Source: Pollutimonas subterranea
GTDB taxonomy: Bacteria > Pseudomonadota > Gammaproteobacteria > Burkholderiales > Burkholderiaceae_B
DNA length: 64,000 bases
Direction of reading: 5' to 3'
NCBI RefSeq assembly: GCF_002849655.1
Contig: NZ_PDNW01000005.1
Location: forward strand, 1-64,000
Part shown: positions 42,169 to 53,269 of the stretch, in pieces
Layout of the letters: each line of letters opens with the position of its first letter
Position numbering within the stretch: position 1 is the stretch's first letter
Made by a program: the position numbers and the translations under genes
The notes under the pieces: generated by a model
The model's input: the letters and a program-made list of their open reading frames with translations, nothing else
Database searches by the model: none
Told to the model about the DNA's origin: nothing

Positions 42169-43893
42169 ATGAGACAACTTATCAGCATTATGGCCGTGCT
42201 GCTTGGACTGATCCTGGCCGGACCAGTTGCGGCTGGGGATCTTATCGTATCACGCGCCATGCTCGAAGATCCAACGGGCATGCTGACAATAAGCGATGTG
42301 GCGACACGCGAATTCACGCCTGTAGCACCGTTGATATCGAAAGGTTTTTCCAAATCGGCGTACTGGATGCGCTTTCAAATTCAGCGCCCGCCGCATGCAA
42401 GCGCAGTGGCGATTAACGTAGGGCCTGCTGTCCTCGACGATATCAGGCTTTATGAGTCGGCTGACGACAATCCGCTGGAATGGCTGACGCGCGTTACAGG
42501 TGATCACCATCCCTATGGAGCTCGGGATCGCATCGGCGTTTCCCTGGGCTTTGAGGTAAATGTAGATCTACCGGTGGAAACGTTTTACCTGCGCATAAAG
42601 ACAACCAGCGCCTCAGTGTTGAACGTAGAAGCCCTGGAGCCCCGCGAAGCCAAGCGACGGGACTTGGCATCCAGACTATGGCGTGACGCTTTCCTGGCGT
42701 TCATGCTATGGGCGCTGATGTGGTCGGTCGATCACTTTTTCCTGGGCCGCGAACCGCCAGTCGGGCTATTCGCTGTGTATCAAGCGGTCTACATATTATT
42801 CGGCCTGAGCGCCACGGGAAATCTTGCGCCGTTCATTCCGGCCGGACCCATTCCGTTCGGCCATTGGCTGACCAGTCTTCTCACCTGCATCGTCCCGTTT
42901 GCCTTCCTGCTGTTGAGTCGCGCGCTGTTCAGGCTTTATGCTCCGCCCGCCATTCTTATGCGCGGACTGGACATACTCTTGCTTGCTTTTTGCCTGCCAT
43001 TGTTGGCATTGCTTCTCGCCGATGCGCATATGGCGCAGCGACTGAGCACTATTTTGTCCCTGGTCGCCGCTTGGTACTACGTAGCGGTGGCCCTGTCCAC
43101 CCGGCAGGAGCAAACGCCAGACCGGCACTTGCTCCTCCTGGTCTACGCCGCCCTGGCGCTTCTCACTACGGAATCCATTTTCGCCAGCCTGGGCTGGGCG
43201 ACGCTTACATCAACCAGCATTGACAGCGAATGGATGTTGATTGTCCACGGTTTCGCGGTCAGTTCTTTAATCGGCACACTGCTTTACATCCGGGTGCGAC
43301 GACTTGGAAAAGACTCGCAAGAGGCCGCCGTAGCGCTCGCGCTATCCGAACATGCGCTCCAGGAAGAGCGCAGCCGCAAAGAGACCGCGATGCTTCATGC
43401 GCGTACCGACTACCTGACCGGCATATTCAACCGTCGCCACTTTGTCGAACTTGTCGACCACGCACTGGCTCGTGCGGTACACCACCAAGAGCCGCTGTCT
43501 CTTATGATGATCGATATCGACCATTTCAAGGCCGTCAACGACAACTGGGGACACCATGGAGGCGATCTTGTCCTTCAGAAAGTCGCGCAGCTTATTCGCG
43601 ACACCTTGCGTGACGCGGATATCCTGGGCCGAATGGGCGGAGAAGAATTCGCCGCTGCATTGGTCGGCATCAATGCCGAACAAGCGCTTGATGTGGCGCA
43701 AAGGGTCCGGACGGCGATAGAAGACGCCCTGACAACAATGCCGGCGGGCCAATCTGTGCGCGTTACCCTTTCGCTCGGAATCACCGAACTGAGGAATGGG
43801 GAATTCAACCTGGATAACCTGATCCAAAGGGCCGACCAAGCCCTATATAGGGCGAAGCAGGCCGGCCGCAATCGGGTCATGGTCGGAGATTGA
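42169..43893 (+). CDS. Membrane diguanylate cyclase (7TMR-DISM + GGDEF)
   Basis: A 574-residue enzyme making cyclic di-GMP. Signal peptide about 1-23, then a periplasmic 7TMR-DISM extracellular domain (about 30-160), seven membrane segments (about 180-385), a short coiled linker (about 390-415) and the GGDEF domain (about 415-574). The active motif is GGEEF at 490-494, and an inhibitory I-site RDAD at 481-484 lies five residues upstream, so it should be active and product-inhibited. The signal it senses is unknown. Convergent with the CurA-like gene. Confidence 0.94.
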   Translation: MRQLISIMAVLLGLILAGPVAAGDLIVSRAMLEDPTGMLTISDVATREFTPVAPLISKGFSKSAYWMRFQIQRPPHASAVAINVGPAVLDDIRLYESADDNPLEWLTRVTGDHHPYGARDRIGVSLGFEVNVDLPVETFYLRIKTTSASVLNVEALEPREAKRRDLASRLWRDAFLAFMLWALMWSVDHFFLGREPPVGLFAVYQAVYILFGLSATGNLAPFIPAGPIPFGHWLTSLLTCIVPFAFLLLSRALFRLYAPPAILMRGLDILLLAFCLPLLALLLADAHMAQRLSTILSLVAAWYYVAVALSTRQEQTPDRHLLLLVYAALALLTTESIFASLGWATLTSTSIDSEWMLIVHGFAVSSLIGTLLYIRVRRLGKDSQEAAVALALSEHALQEERSRKETAMLHARTDYLTGIFNRRHFVELVDHALARAVHHQEPLSLMMIDIDHFKAVNDNWGHHGGDLVLQKVAQLIRDTLRDADILGRMGGEEFAAALVGINAEQALDVAQRVRTAIEDALTTMPAGQSVRVTLSLGITELRNGEFNLDNLIQRADQALYRAKQAGRNRVMVGD

Positions 43894-43906
43894 AACTACC
43901 GCAGCC

Positions 43907-44944
43907 TCAGTTGTCCGGACCTACGCGTATTACCAGTTTGCCGAAATTCTCGCCTTGAAGCAGTCCGATAAACGCCTGCGGCGCATTTTCAAGGCCATCG
44001 ACCATATCTTCCCGGTACTTGATCTGTCCGGCATCAAGCCAGGTATTCATGTCACGGGCGAACTCATCGTAGCGCGAGGCGTAGTAGTCAAAAATGATGA
44101 ATCCCTGGATCTTCAGCCGCTTGGTCAGCACGGCGCGCATCAGCGAGGCCAGCCGGTCCGGGCCCGGCGTCGGCGACGTTGCGTTGTAGGCCGAGATCAA
44201 CCCGCACACCGGAATTCGCGCCGATGTATTGAGCAAGGGGAGAACGGCGTCGAACACCTTCCCACCCACGTTCTCGAAATAAATGTCGATGCCATCGGGA
44301 CAAGCCTGCGCAAGCTGCTCGGCAAAATCGTCGGCCTTGTGGTCGAGGCAAGCATCAAAGCCCAACACGTCGACGGCATAGCGGCATTTGTCCGGGCCGC
44401 CGGCGACGCCAACGACGCGGCAGGATTTCATCTTGCCGATTTGCCCCACTGTTGCTCCGACCGGGCCTGTGCAGGCCGCGACGACCAGCGTTTCGCCAGC
44501 CTTGGGCTGACCAAGGTCGAGCAAGCCCACGTAAGCCGTGAACCCCGGCATACCTAGAATACCCAACGCATAGGATGGATGCGAAATCCCGGCATCGAGA
44601 CGAACAAGGCCATCGCCGTTGGATACCGCGTAATCCTGCCAACCGCCTGTAGCCACCACCCAGTCGCCTTGCGCGTAGTCAGCATGGCGTGACGCGACAA
44701 CCCGGCTGACTGTTCCGGCGCCCATGACGGCATCGATTTCCACGGGTGGCGCGTAGGAAGGCGCGTCGCTCATGCGGCCACGCATATAGGGATCCAGCGA
44801 CAGATAAACGGCGCGCAGCAATACCTCACCATCCTGGGGCTGGGGAACCGGTACCTGCTCCAGGCGAAAAGCCTGGGGCGTCGGCACGCCATGCGGGCGG
44901 GATGCCAGGACGATACGGCGATTGACAGTGCTTGATTGCGTCAT
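43907..44944 (-). CDS. curA: CurA-like NADP-dependent oxidoreductase
   Basis: A 345-residue medium-chain dehydrogenase/reductase of the zinc-free leukotriene-B4/YncB type. Motifs: the early LSLDPYMRGRMSD, the nucleotide-binding AACTGPVGATVGQIGKMKSCRVVGVAGG and IDIYFENVGG. Such enzymes reduce the double bond of enones, curcumin among them. AAAGGA precedes the start. It is next to a CynX-like gene on the same strand, 30 bases apart, and could share a transcript with it. The symbol is by family resemblance. Confidence 0.88.
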   Translation of the reverse strand: MTQSSTVNRRIVLASRPHGVPTPQAFRLEQVPVPQPQDGEVLLRAVYLSLDPYMRGRMSDAPSYAPPVEIDAVMGAGTVSRVVASRHADYAQGDWVVATGGWQDYAVSNGDGLVRLDAGISHPSYALGILGMPGFTAYVGLLDLGQPKAGETLVVAACTGPVGATVGQIGKMKSCRVVGVAGGPDKCRYAVDVLGFDACLDHKADDFAEQLAQACPDGIDIYFENVGGKVFDAVLPLLNTSARIPVCGLISAYNATSPTPGPDRLASLMRAVLTKRLKIQGFIIFDYYASRYDEFARDMNTWLDAGQIKYREDMVDGLENAPQAFIGLLQGENFGKLVIRVGPDN

Positions 44945-44974
44945 ATTCGTGGTCCTTTAAAAACGAGAAAAATA

Positions 44975-46219
44975 TTAATGCGACTGTGGACTGCGGGCAG
45001 GCCCCGGCCTTACCTGAATGGCGCGTCCCGCGCCCCAGCCACTGACCGCGGCGCCTAAACCCAGCAAGGCAAACAGCCAGCCCGTTACCGCATAACCGCC
45101 CGTGGCGCTGTGCAGCACGCCCACAAGCAAGGGCCCGAAAGCAGCCAGCACATACCCGAAACCTTGCGCCATTCCGGACAATTGCGCAGCCACCAGCGAG
45201 TCGGGCGACCGCAATACGATGACAGTCATGGCCATGGCGAACAGGCCGCCCTGCCCTATTCCCTGCAATATCGCCCATACCCATATGGTCGACAAGGGTG
45301 CGAACACCAACCCGAGCAGTGCCGCCGCGGCAAGGAGAGCAAGTCCTGCATTGATCATGCGTTGATCCCTGCATCGCACCGCCACGGCGGGAATAAGCAG
45401 ACAAGTGGCCACCTGCATCATGATCGACACCGACACCACTATACCGGCTGTCACGCCGTCGAGCCCACGGTCCCGCAATATGGGTGCCATCCACCCCATG
45501 ACACAATACGCCAACGCCGATTGCAAGCCCATGAAAAAAGTAACCTGCCACGCAAGTAGATCACGCCTCAGCCCCCCTGGCCTGCCACCCGCTCGGCCCG
45601 GCCCGTACGGGCTGCTCATAGCCCGCGGTGCCCAGATAAGGGCTACCACTGCGGCGGGCACCGCCCACACAACAAGGCCGATTGACCAGGAATCATCGAA
45701 CCAATGCACCATGGGCAGCGTGAAGGCGGCGGCAGAAGCCGCACCGCCACAAAGCGCCATGGTGTAAAGCCCGGTCATGAGCGCCGCCTGCCTCGGGAAG
45801 TCACGCTTGACCACACTAGGCAGCAAGACATTGCCTGTGGCAATGGCCGCGCCCGCCATTGCCGTTCCGATGAACAGGCCATACGTACCACCCCACCCGC
45901 GCAGTGCTGTCCCCAGCGCCAACAAAACCAGCACAATAAGCAGGGTACGCTCCGGACCGATGCGTTGTGAGATACGCGGTGCCAGCGGAGCAAACACGCC
46001 CAGGCACAACACCGGCAAGGTGGTCAGGTACCCCGCTCCCGAAGAAGACAGGCCGGTTTGCCGCAGGACTTCGGGCAACGAGACTGAAAGACTGGCAAAC
46101 AAAGGGCGCAGGTTGAACGCAATCAGCATCAGGCTAAGGCCCAGCAGGAATTGTCCGGCGCGGTTACGAGGCATGCGTGTATGCAAACCGCGTTCGGCGC
46201 TTTTTTCGGCAGTGGTCAT
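44975..46219 (-). CDS. CynX/NimT-type MFS transporter
   Basis: A 414-residue twelve-segment MFS protein. The family start LGLSLMLIAFNLRPLFASLSVSLPEV is near 24-50 and the mid-loop repeats are present. CynX-like members move cyanate, nitroimidazoles or other small compounds; the substrate is not known here. No cyanase gene is near. The frame reaches 46492, but MTTAEKSAERG at 46219 with AAGAAG before it gives the family length. Divergent from purT. Confidence 0.9.
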   Translation of the reverse strand: MTTAEKSAERGLHTRMPRNRAGQFLLGLSLMLIAFNLRPLFASLSVSLPEVLRQTGLSSSGAGYLTTLPVLCLGVFAPLAPRISQRIGPERTLLIVLVLLALGTALRGWGGTYGLFIGTAMAGAAIATGNVLLPSVVKRDFPRQAALMTGLYTMALCGGAASAAAFTLPMVHWFDDSWSIGLVVWAVPAAVVALIWAPRAMSSPYGPGRAGGRPGGLRRDLLAWQVTFFMGLQSALAYCVMGWMAPILRDRGLDGVTAGIVVSVSIMMQVATCLLIPAVAVRCRDQRMINAGLALLAAAALLGLVFAPLSTIWVWAILQGIGQGGLFAMAMTVIVLRSPDSLVAAQLSGMAQGFGYVLAAFGPLLVGVLHSATGGYAVTGWLFALLGLGAAVSGWGAGRAIQVRPGPARSPQSH

Positions 46220-46376
46220 GACTTCTTGATCATTATTTTGGGCCGGCCGACGATAGCCGTGCCTCTCATCATAGCGTGCACAGCCAACACTGAAACCGAT
46301 GGCCGCCGTGCAGGAAGCCATCGCGCTTGTCGACCACGTACAATTCCAGTTTTCACTCCCCCTTCGAGAATCTACT

Positions 46377-47582
46377 ATGCGCGCTATTGGAACTCCTTTA
46401 TCCGCTTCGGCAACCAGGGTCATGTTGCTTGGATCCGGCGAGCTCGGCAAAGAAGTCATTATTGCGCTGCAACGGCTGGGGGTGGAAACCATTGCCGTAG
46501 ATCGTTACCCCAACGCGCCGGGGCAGCAGGTAGCGCATCATGCACGAACGATCACCATGAGCGACCCAGAACAGCTCAAGGCGCTGATTGAAGCCGAAAA
46601 ACCCGATCTCGTGGTACCTGAGATCGAGGCCATCGCCACGCCGATGCTTGAAGATCTCGAGGCTGGCGGCACGCTACGGGTGATACCCACCGCACGCGCA
46701 GCGCGACTGACGATGGACCGTGAAGGGATCCGCCGATTGGCGGCGGAAACACTGGGTGTCCCGACAAGTCCTTACTGCTTCTGCGATTCGCTGGAAGAGT
46801 TGCAGGCGGCGATCGACAAGGGCATAGGCTATCCCTGCGTGGTCAAACCCGTCATGAGCAGCTCCGGCAAAGGTCAAAGCAAAATCGACGGCCCCCAAGA
46901 CGTTCAACAAGCCTGGGACTATGCCATGGCCGGCGGCCGGGTCAGCCACGGGCGCATCATCGTGGAAGGATTCATCGACTTCGATTACGAGATCACACTG
47001 CTTACCGTTCGCGCCCTGGGCGCCGACGGCAATGTCGAAACACATTTCTGCGAACCTATCGGTCACGCACAGGTCGCTGGCGACTATGTGGAAAGCTGGC
47101 AGCCGCACGCCATGCATCCGACTGCGTTAAAAAAGGCGCAAGACGTAGCGCGCGCCGTGACGGACGACCTTGGCGGGCAAGGCGTATTCGGTGTGGAGCT
47201 CTTCGTTCGCGGCGACCAGGTGTGGTTCAGTGAAGTCAGCCCCCGGCCGCACGACACCGGGATGGTCACCATGATCACCCAATGGCAGACCGAATTCGAA
47301 CTGCACGCCCGCGCGATTCTTGGCCTGCCGGTGAGCACCGCATTGAAGAGTCCCGGTGCCAGTGCCGTGATCTATGGCGAGATCGATGCCGAAGGCATTG
47401 CGTTCCATGGCGTGGACGATGCGCTGCGCGTACCGCAGACTGAACTGCGTTTATTCGGTAAACCGGAAAGCTTTGAAAAGCGCCGCATGGGCGTGGCGCT
47501 TGCCTACGATGAAAATGTGAACGTGGCCCGCGAACGGGCCAAAGAGGCAGCACAACGGGTAAAGCCTCGCCGAGGAGACTGA
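46377..47582 (+). CDS. purT: Formate-dependent phosphoribosylglycinamide formyltransferase
   Basis: A 401-residue ATP-grasp enzyme using formate and ATP to formylate GAR, step three of purine synthesis. The N-terminal [21 protein letters not shown] (about 15-35), the ATP-grasp [14 protein letters not shown] (about 154-167) and the metal site [17 protein letters not shown] (about 281-297) are clear. It is the alternative to folate-dependent Pur[16 protein letters not shown] at 46377 was chosen over an upstream frame. Convergent with queC. Confidence 0.96.
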   Translation: MRAIGTPLSASATRVMLLGSGELGKEVIIALQRLGVETIAVDRYPNAPGQQVAHHARTITMSDPEQLKALIEAEKPDLVVPEIEAIATPMLEDLEAGGTLRVIPTARAARLTMDREGIRRLAAETLGVPTSPYCFCDSLEELQAAIDKGIGYPCVVKPVMSSSGKGQSKIDGPQDVQQAWDYAMAGGRVSHGRIIVEGFIDFDYEITLLTVRALGADGNVETHFCEPIGHAQVAGDYVESWQPHAMHPTALKKAQDVARAVTDDLGGQGVFGVELFVRGDQVWFSEVSPRPHDTGMVTMITQWQTEFELHARAILGLPVSTALKSPGASAVIYGEIDAEGIAFHGVDDALRVPQTELRLFGKPESFEKRRMGVALAYDENVNVARERAKEAAQRVKPRRGD

Positions 47583-47596
47583 CCCCGCCAGGGCGG

Positions 47597-48304
47597 CTAT
47601 TCAGCCCTGGAAGCAGTTGCCATGAATTGCAGGTAGCCCCGGGCCCGCAACTCGCATGCAGGGCATTTTCCGCAGCCATAACCCCAGTCATGCCTGATGG
47701 AACGGTCGCCCAGGTAGCAGCTATGAGTATGTTCCTGCGTCAAGGCGATGAGTTTTTGTCCACCTGTTGCGTCGGCAAATTGCCATGTTGCGGCTTTGTC
47801 CAGCCACATGAGCGGGGTTTCAATGCGAAAGTGCTGATCCATACCCAAGTTCAAGGCGAGCTGTAGCGCCTGCATGGTGTTGTCACGGCAGTCGGGATAG
47901 CCTGAGTAATCTGTCTCGCACATCCCTCCGACGAGGATGTCTATGCTTCGGCGGTAGGCCAGCGCCGCGGCATAGGTCAGAAAAAGCAGATTCCTGCCCG
48001 GCACAAAGGTATTGGGCAAACCGTTATCGGCAAACGCAATCTCTTTTTCCGCGGTCAAGGCGCAATCAGACAATTGCCCCAGCAGGCTGAGGTCCAGCAC
48101 ATGGTCGTCGCCCAGGCGCCCGGACCACTCGGGAAACTGGTTTCTCAATTCGCGAAGAACGTCTTGGCGACATTCCATTTCGACAATATGGCGCTGTCCA
48201 TAGTTGAAGCCTATGGTCTCGACATGCGTGTAGCGGGCAAGAGCCCAGGCCAGGCAAGCCGTCGAATCCTGGCCGCCGGAGAAAAGTACGAGTGCGCGTG
48301 ACAT
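47597..48304 (-). CDS. queC: 7-cyano-7-deazaguanine synthase
   Basis: A 235-residue ATP-dependent enzyme converting CDG to preQ0 in queuosine synthesis. The PP-loop SGGQDS is at 9-14, and the C-terminal zinc site is [13 protein letters not shown] (about 213-225), with the conserved NTFVPGRN region mid-protein. In many bacteria queC follows the tol-pal-cpoB cluster; here it is about 28 kb away from cpoB, alone. A short stem (47588-47594 with 47604-47610) overlaps its 3' end. Confidence 0.96.
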   Translation of the reverse strand: MSRALVLFSGGQDSTACLAWALARYTHVETIGFNYGQRHIVEMECRQDVLRELRNQFPEWSGRLGDDHVLDLSLLGQLSDCALTAEKEIAFADNGLPNTFVPGRNLLFLTYAAALAYRRSIDILVGGMCETDYSGYPDCRDNTMQALQLALNLGMDQHFRIETPLMWLDKAATWQFADATGGQKLIALTQEHTHSCYLGDRSIRHDWGYGCGKCPACELRARGYLQFMATASRAE

Positions 48305-48370
48305 GCTGGAGAATTCCAATCAGGGATAGTTCTTCCACTGAATTGTAGTTCACGGGCCCGGCCATTTTAT

Positions 48371-49273
48371 CTAGCCCTTGAACTTCTCCCGCAAGCCGGC
48401 GCACGGGTCGGGACGAGCCTCAGGCGGCATCACAATATTCCGGTCGAACATATCGATGGGAGCCTCGCCTTCGGTAAAACCCACGGCCAGCGTCTCGAAT
48501 TCGTTCAGCCACCTGGGCACTCCCTTGTCACGGCGAACGTGTCCATTACCGGCCAGCAACACTACCGGCACGGGCCTCGCTGTGCCGCCAGACCAGGCAG
48601 CGCGACGCATCAGCAAAGCCATCATGGCGTCCCGCGCAATTTGCGCCGTAGCCATGCCTGTATGCAGCTCGGTGGGGAGCATGCCGCAATGGCCGTCGAC
48701 GACTTCCCTGACTTGCTCCCGCAGCAAGGCAGGATCGGGGCCATGCTCCAGACCCAGCTCCTTCAGTTCCTCCGGCGCAAATACGGCCGTCAGGCCCGAT
48801 TTCATCACGCGGCTTGCATCCGACCGTGAAAGATTGGCGGCAAGTAACGGCAGGCGATGGCGCAGGGCCAGCTCGATCACCGGCTGGTAGTAAAGCCAGT
48901 TCCACTGTGTCTGGGCCGGCGATGCCGCCGCGATGACACACTGGGCATCGGTGCATGTTTTCAGGGCTTCGTTCAACGGCGCCTGGAATTCACGATCAAA
49001 TTGTTCCATGGCAATTACCGGTCGCCATCCCGCGTCAATGGCGTCGGCCAGTGCTTCCCTGCGCAAGTCGTGTCCCTTGGCGTTGTCGTGAACTTCGCCC
49101 AGGAGACTCTGCGAATATCGTGGCAACGCTTGCGCAAGCTCCGCGACGTCAGTGTATGCGTATGGCTGGGATGCGCATGCAGTAAGCGCGACCGCCAGCG
49201 CGCCTGCGAGGACGTGGCGCCAGACCCCTTGCCGGCAAGCGTTGAACGGGTACGGCACTGGCTTTTTCAGCAT
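48371..49273 (-). CDS. ChaN-family haem-associated lipoprotein
   Basis: A 300-residue protein. The lipobox LTAC places the lipid cysteine at residue 33, after a basic and hydrophobic N-terminus. The ChaN/DUF399 domain follows: LLGEVHDNAKGHDLRREAL (about 57-75), MEQFDREFQAPL, and late LLAGNGHVRRDKGVP. ChaN proteins bind haem in the periplasm or outer membrane and are often iron regulated. A start at 49303 is possible. It is followed at a distance by queC on the same strand. Confidence 0.88.
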   Translation of the reverse strand: MLKKPVPYPFNACRQGVWRHVLAGALAVALTACASQPYAYTDVAELAQALPRYSQSLLGEVHDNAKGHDLRREALADAIDAGWRPVIAMEQFDREFQAPLNEALKTCTDAQCVIAAASPAQTQWNWLYYQPVIELALRHRLPLLAANLSRSDASRVMKSGLTAVFAPEELKELGLEHGPDPALLREQVREVVDGHCGMLPTELHTGMATAQIARDAMMALLMRRAAWSGGTARPVPVVLLAGNGHVRRDKGVPRWLNEFETLAVGFTEGEAPIDMFDRNIVMPPEARPDPCAGLREKFKG

Positions 49274-49338
49274 CAGAAATAACCTGGACGAGTCAACATT
49301 CATCGCATTATCACTTAGACCACGCGTTCCGCACACCG

Positions 49339-50808
49339 CTAAGATGGTTTCCTGTGTCCACCGGTGAGTGGCGGCGCAATATCCTCCAGCGAACGACATT
49401 CCGCCGCCACGGCGAATCGCAATGCGATAAAACCGGCGACGATCACCAGGAATGCGGCAAAGCCATATCCGGCAGCGACCGCAGCCGCCTCCCCGCTATC
49501 GATCAAAGCACCGAAAAGCACGGGCCCCACCACTCCTCCTACACCGGTACCGACAGCATAAAACAAGGAGATGGCCAGAGCACGCATCTCCAGTGGAAAC
49601 ACTTCACTGACCGTGAGATAAGCCGAGCTGGCCGCCGCCGATGCCAAAAAGAAAACGGCCGACCAGCAAATGGCCTGGCTGCGGGCATCGAGCCAACCCT
49701 CGAGAAAGGCCCAGCCCGTCAGTGCAAGTCCCACGCCTGCCAGGATATAAGTCAGCGCGATCATCTTACGCCGCCCGACCTTGTCAAAAAACGGTCCGAG
49801 CACCAATGGCCCCAGGACATTACCCAACGCAAACGGGAAAATATAAAGCCCCACACGGGTGTCGGGCACGCCGTAGAAGCGTGTGAGCACCAGGGCATAC
49901 GTGAAGAATATCGCGTTATAGAAAAAAGCCTGGGAGACCATCAAGGCCAGGGCCACTGCGCTGCGGCGCCGGTACGTGTGCACGAGCACGTGCATGATTT
50001 CACGAAGCCGTGGCGCAACACCCGCTCCAAGCTGAATATGGGCACTGGACGGCACCGCGAGAAGCGGCCCGTGCTCCATGGCAACGCGAGATTCGATATC
50101 GGCAACGATACGTTCGGCTTCATCGGCCCGGCCATGCACCATCAACCACCGCGGGCTCTCCGGTACGTCACGGCGGACCAATGCGATCGCGAAGGCCAGC
50201 ATGGATCCCAGAATGAAACCAAGCCTCCAGCCCCACTCGACCCTCACGATGGATTCGTCCAGCAGCACCAGACTCAAGCCTGCACCTAACGCCGCGCCGA
50301 GCCAGAAGCTGCCGTTGATGGCAAGACTGACCCGCCCCCTTACGCGCGCCGGCACCAGTTCGTCGATGGCCGAATTGATGGCGGCATATTCTCCTCCTAT
50401 GCCCAGTCCGGTCGCGAACCGGCACAGGATGAAAAACCACGTCTCGGTGGAAAAGCCCGTTGCCAGCGTCGCGATCATGTAAACGGCCAGGGTGATCAGA
50501 AACAGTCTCTTGCGACCCAGCAGGTCGGCCAACCGTCCAAAAACCAGTGCACCGATTACCGCCCCGCCAATGTACAGCGACCCTGCCCATCCTACTTCTG
50601 CAGCGGTCAACCCCAATGTCTCGGGCCGCTCCAGAATGCTGCCGAACGAACCGACAAGGGTCACTTCAAGGCCATCGAGCATCCAGGCGACGCCCAGCGC
50701 AATGACGATTCGCCAGTGCCAGGCCGACCAAGGTAGCCGGTCCAGGCGCGCCGGGATATCTGTGTAGGTGCCGGGTGAAGCTGGAGCGGGAATGGTGGTA
50801 GCAACCAT
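49339..50808 (-). CDS. MFS transporter, sugar/aromatic-acid type
   Basis: A 489-residue twelve-segment MFS protein. The loop 2-3 signature GRLADLLGRKRLFL and its half-repeat DKVGRRKMIALTY are present, as is WMLDGLEVTLVGSF in helix 1, typical of metabolite:H+ symporters and niacin or aromatic-acid permeases. The large central loop follows ESPRWLMVHGRADEAERI. AAGGAG eight bases before 50808 fixes the start; the frame opens at 50970. It sits 61 bases after katE on the same strand. Confidence 0.9.
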   Translation of the reverse strand: MVATTIPAPASPGTYTDIPARLDRLPWSAWHWRIVIALGVAWMLDGLEVTLVGSFGSILERPETLGLTAAEVGWAGSLYIGGAVIGALVFGRLADLLGRKRLFLITLAVYMIATLATGFSTETWFFILCRFATGLGIGGEYAAINSAIDELVPARVRGRVSLAINGSFWLGAALGAGLSLVLLDESIVRVEWGWRLGFILGSMLAFAIALVRRDVPESPRWLMVHGRADEAERIVADIESRVAMEHGPLLAVPSSAHIQLGAGVAPRLREIMHVLVHTYRRRSAVALALMVSQAFFYNAIFFTYALVLTRFYGVPDTRVGLYIFPFALGNVLGPLVLGPFFDKVGRRKMIALTYILAGVGLALTGWAFLEGWLDARSQAICWSAVFFLASAAASSAYLTVSEVFPLEMRALAISLFYAVGTGVGGVVGPVLFGALIDSGEAAAVAAGYGFAAFLVIVAGFIALRFAVAAECRSLEDIAPPLTGGHRKPS

Positions 50809-50869
50809 GCAGGATCTCCTTGGCGCCGCGTCACTGCCAAAGACACCTATCCGGCCGGGACGCGCAGCC

Positions 50870-53269
50870 CTACACGTTGGGGGGCTGTGTTTCTCTTTCG
50901 AAATGCCGATGCTTGGCAAGCGCCTGGATAAACTGCTGCGTTGCCTCCGTTGCATCGCCGGCAGCGACAATCAGCCCCGGGTCCTGGCCGGCCTCAACAT
51001 CGATACCTGATCGGCTCAGCAACTGAGCCGCGCCGCCCAGGGCGAGTATGGTTTTGCAATGCCGGTACTGGTCCTGCAGAAACTCCCGCGCGCGGCCATC
51101 AGCCGACAACATAGTGATCGCTTCGGCTCCGTCGGGCAACACCACACCATCGAACAGCACGGCAGGCTGGTTCTCCAGCGAGGCATCGGCGTCAATTTGG
51201 TCGCCGTCCGACGTGGCCAGGGGACCAATGCGCGGCCCAACGAAACGGACGACGGCGCCCTGCGCTTGCAATGTGTTGGCGATCGCCCAGGCTGTGGCGC
51301 CATCGGTGCCCGGCGCAATCATAATGGCAACCTTGCGTGTACGTATACCGCCATCCCCGGGTCGGGCCATCAATGACAATCGCGGCGATTGATTGACCTC
51401 GGGCGCCGGCGGATTTTCCAAGGCTTTAGGCATAGCATCCGGCATCGGCATGCCCAGGCCTTCGGCGACCTTGCCGGCGAGCTCCTCCGACGCATTACGC
51501 AGCATCGATACAACCCGCTCGCGAACAGCAGCGACGGTGACCTTGCTCAGCTCGAAACGGAAGGCGTCCGCAATATGCTGCTGTTCGAATTCGGTCTGGC
51601 TTTCATAAAACAGTCGGGCCTGGTTGTAGTGCTCCGCAAACTTTTCCGGCTTGCCGCGTACCTCGTCCTGTTGTACGGGCTCGGGAAAAGACACGAATCC
51701 CGCCGTCCCGGCCTGGAAAGGACAGCCGCCGCCCAGCGAATTGGGCTCATAGGAAACCCGTCCCCGGTGTATGGCTTGCCGATGCATGCCGTCCCGTTGA
51801 TTATTGTGCACTTGCGCAAGCGGGGCGTTAATGGGCAATTCGTGGAAGTTCGGGCCGCCGAGCCGGGTAATCTGCGTGTCGATGTACGAGTGTATGCGCC
51901 CTGCGAGCAATGGGTCATTGCTGAAATCGACGCCCGGCACCACATGCGCCGCACAGAATGCCACCTGTTCTGTTTCGGCAAAAAAATTGTCCGGGTTGCG
52001 GTTGAGCACCATGCGCCCGACCGGCTGCACCGGCACCAGTTCCTCGGGAACAATCTTTGTTGAATCCAACACATCGAAACTGTACTTTTCCGCCTCTTCC
52101 TCGGTGAAAATTTGTACACCAAGCTCCCACTCCGGGTACTCGCCCGCATCGATAGCTTCCCAAAGGTCGCGACGGTTGAAGTCAGGGTCGGCGCCGGAAA
52201 TTTTCACCGCCTCGTCCCACGTCAGTGAATGCGTCCCCAGTTTAGGGTCCCAGTGGAACTTCACAAAGACGGATTCGCCCGCCTCGTTGACGAAGCGAAA
52301 CGTGTGCACCCCGAAGCCTTGCATCATGCGAAAGCTGCGCGGGATGGCGCGATCGGACATTTGCCACATCAGCATGTGCGTCGATTCAGGCATCAGCGAC
52401 ACAAAATCCCAATACGTGTCGTGCGCCGACGCCGCTTGCGGCATTGCATGATGAGGTTCCGGCTTAACCGCGTGCACCAGATCAGGAAACTTCATCGCAT
52501 CCTGTATGAAAAACACGGGCATGTTATTACCAACCAGATCCCAATTACCTTCGTCCGTATAGAACTTGACGGCGAAGCCGCGTACGTCGCGGGCCGTGTC
52601 CTTGGAGCCGCGTTCACCCGCTACGGTGGAAAAACGTACGAACACCGGCGTGATTTTTCCCTTTTCGGCAAAGATCGACGCCCGCGTGTACTGCGTAAGT
52701 GGCTCGTAGCACTCGAAATACCCATGGGCACCTGATCCACGCGCATGCACCACGCGCTCCGGGATGCGTTCGTGATCGAAATGTGTCAATTTCTCGCGCA
52801 GAATGAAGTCCTTCAACAACGCGGGGCCACGCAATCCCGCCTTCAAGGAGTTCTGGTTGTCGGATATGGTCACGCCCTGGTTGGTCGTCAACATCCGCTC
52901 CGCCGAGTCGGCGCGAACGCGATTCAGCGAGCCGCCGGCAGCGTTGACGCCAGGTTGCGCCGCATCGCCATATTTGGCCGTCTGGTTCTTTTCCGAAGGA
53001 GTGCTGGCGAGCGCCTCGCGAGTGGCGGAGGGCGACGTGGCGCCACGCAGGGGCGACAAGGCATTTTCATGTCCGTGTTCATTAGGCTTGGTCGGATTGA
53101 AAGGCATGTCCTTCGCCATGCCGGCGGTATCGCTCGCCTTGCGGGCTGCGGGATCAGGGTTGCCCGGGTCGGGCGGCAAAGCCGGACCACTGTCGGTATT
53201 TTTATAAGCACTATCCGCGGACTTCTGCTTCGGATGGTTCTTGCCTGTGGGCGGCGGCGTGGTTGGCAT
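50870..53269 (-). CDS. katE: Large-subunit catalase (HPII type)
   Basis: A 799-residue clade 2 haem catalase that dismutates hydrogen peroxide. The catalytic His175 lies in [14 protein letters not shown], Asn in [17 protein letters not shown], and the haem-ligand Tyr in [17 protein letters not shown]-1/PfpI-like C-terminal domain covers about 655-799, as in E. coli HPII. The N-terminal 115 residues are Pro/Ser/Lys-rich, low complexity, and longer than usual. It probably serves stationary-phase defence; no regulator site was identified. Confidence 0.96.
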   Translation of the reverse strand: MPTTPPPTGKNHPKQKSADSAYKNTDSGPALPPDPGNPDPAARKASDTAGMAKDMPFNPTKPNEHGHENALSPLRGATSPSATREALASTPSEKNQTAKYGDAAQPGVNAAGGSLNRVRADSAERMLTTNQGVTISDNQNSLKAGLRGPALLKDFILREKLTHFDHERIPERVVHARGSGAHGYFECYEPLTQYTRASIFAEKGKITPVFVRFSTVAGERGSKDTARDVRGFAVKFYTDEGNWDLVGNNMPVFFIQDAMKFPDLVHAVKPEPHHAMPQAASAHDTYWDFVSLMPESTHMLMWQMSDRAIPRSFRMMQGFGVHTFRFVNEAGESVFVKFHWDPKLGTHSLTWDEAVKISGADPDFNRRDLWEAIDAGEYPEWELGVQIFTEEEAEKYSFDVLDSTKIVPEELVPVQPVGRMVLNRNPDNFFAETEQVAFCAAHVVPGVDFSNDPLLAGRIHSYIDTQITRLGGPNFHELPINAPLAQVHNNQRDGMHRQAIHRGRVSYEPNSLGGGCPFQAGTAGFVSFPEPVQQDEVRGKPEKFAEHYNQARLFYESQTEFEQQHIADAFRFELSKVTVAAVRERVVSMLRNASEELAGKVAEGLGMPMPDAMPKALENPPAPEVNQSPRLSLMARPGDGGIRTRKVAIMIAPGTDGATAWAIANTLQAQGAVVRFVGPRIGPLATSDGDQIDADASLENQPAVLFDGVVLPDGAEAITMLSADGRAREFLQDQYRHCKTILALGGAAQLLSRSGIDVEAGQDPGLIVAAGDATEATQQFIQALAKHRHFERETQPPNV

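Noticed and set aside
47588-47610. Short stem overlapping the queC stop as a terminator
   Set aside because: A 7-bp stem with a nine-base loop and no T tract is too weak to list as a terminator.
49354-50289. 311-residue plus-strand frame opposite the MFS gene
   Set aside because: The MFS protein on the minus strand has clear motifs and membrane segments; this frame does not.
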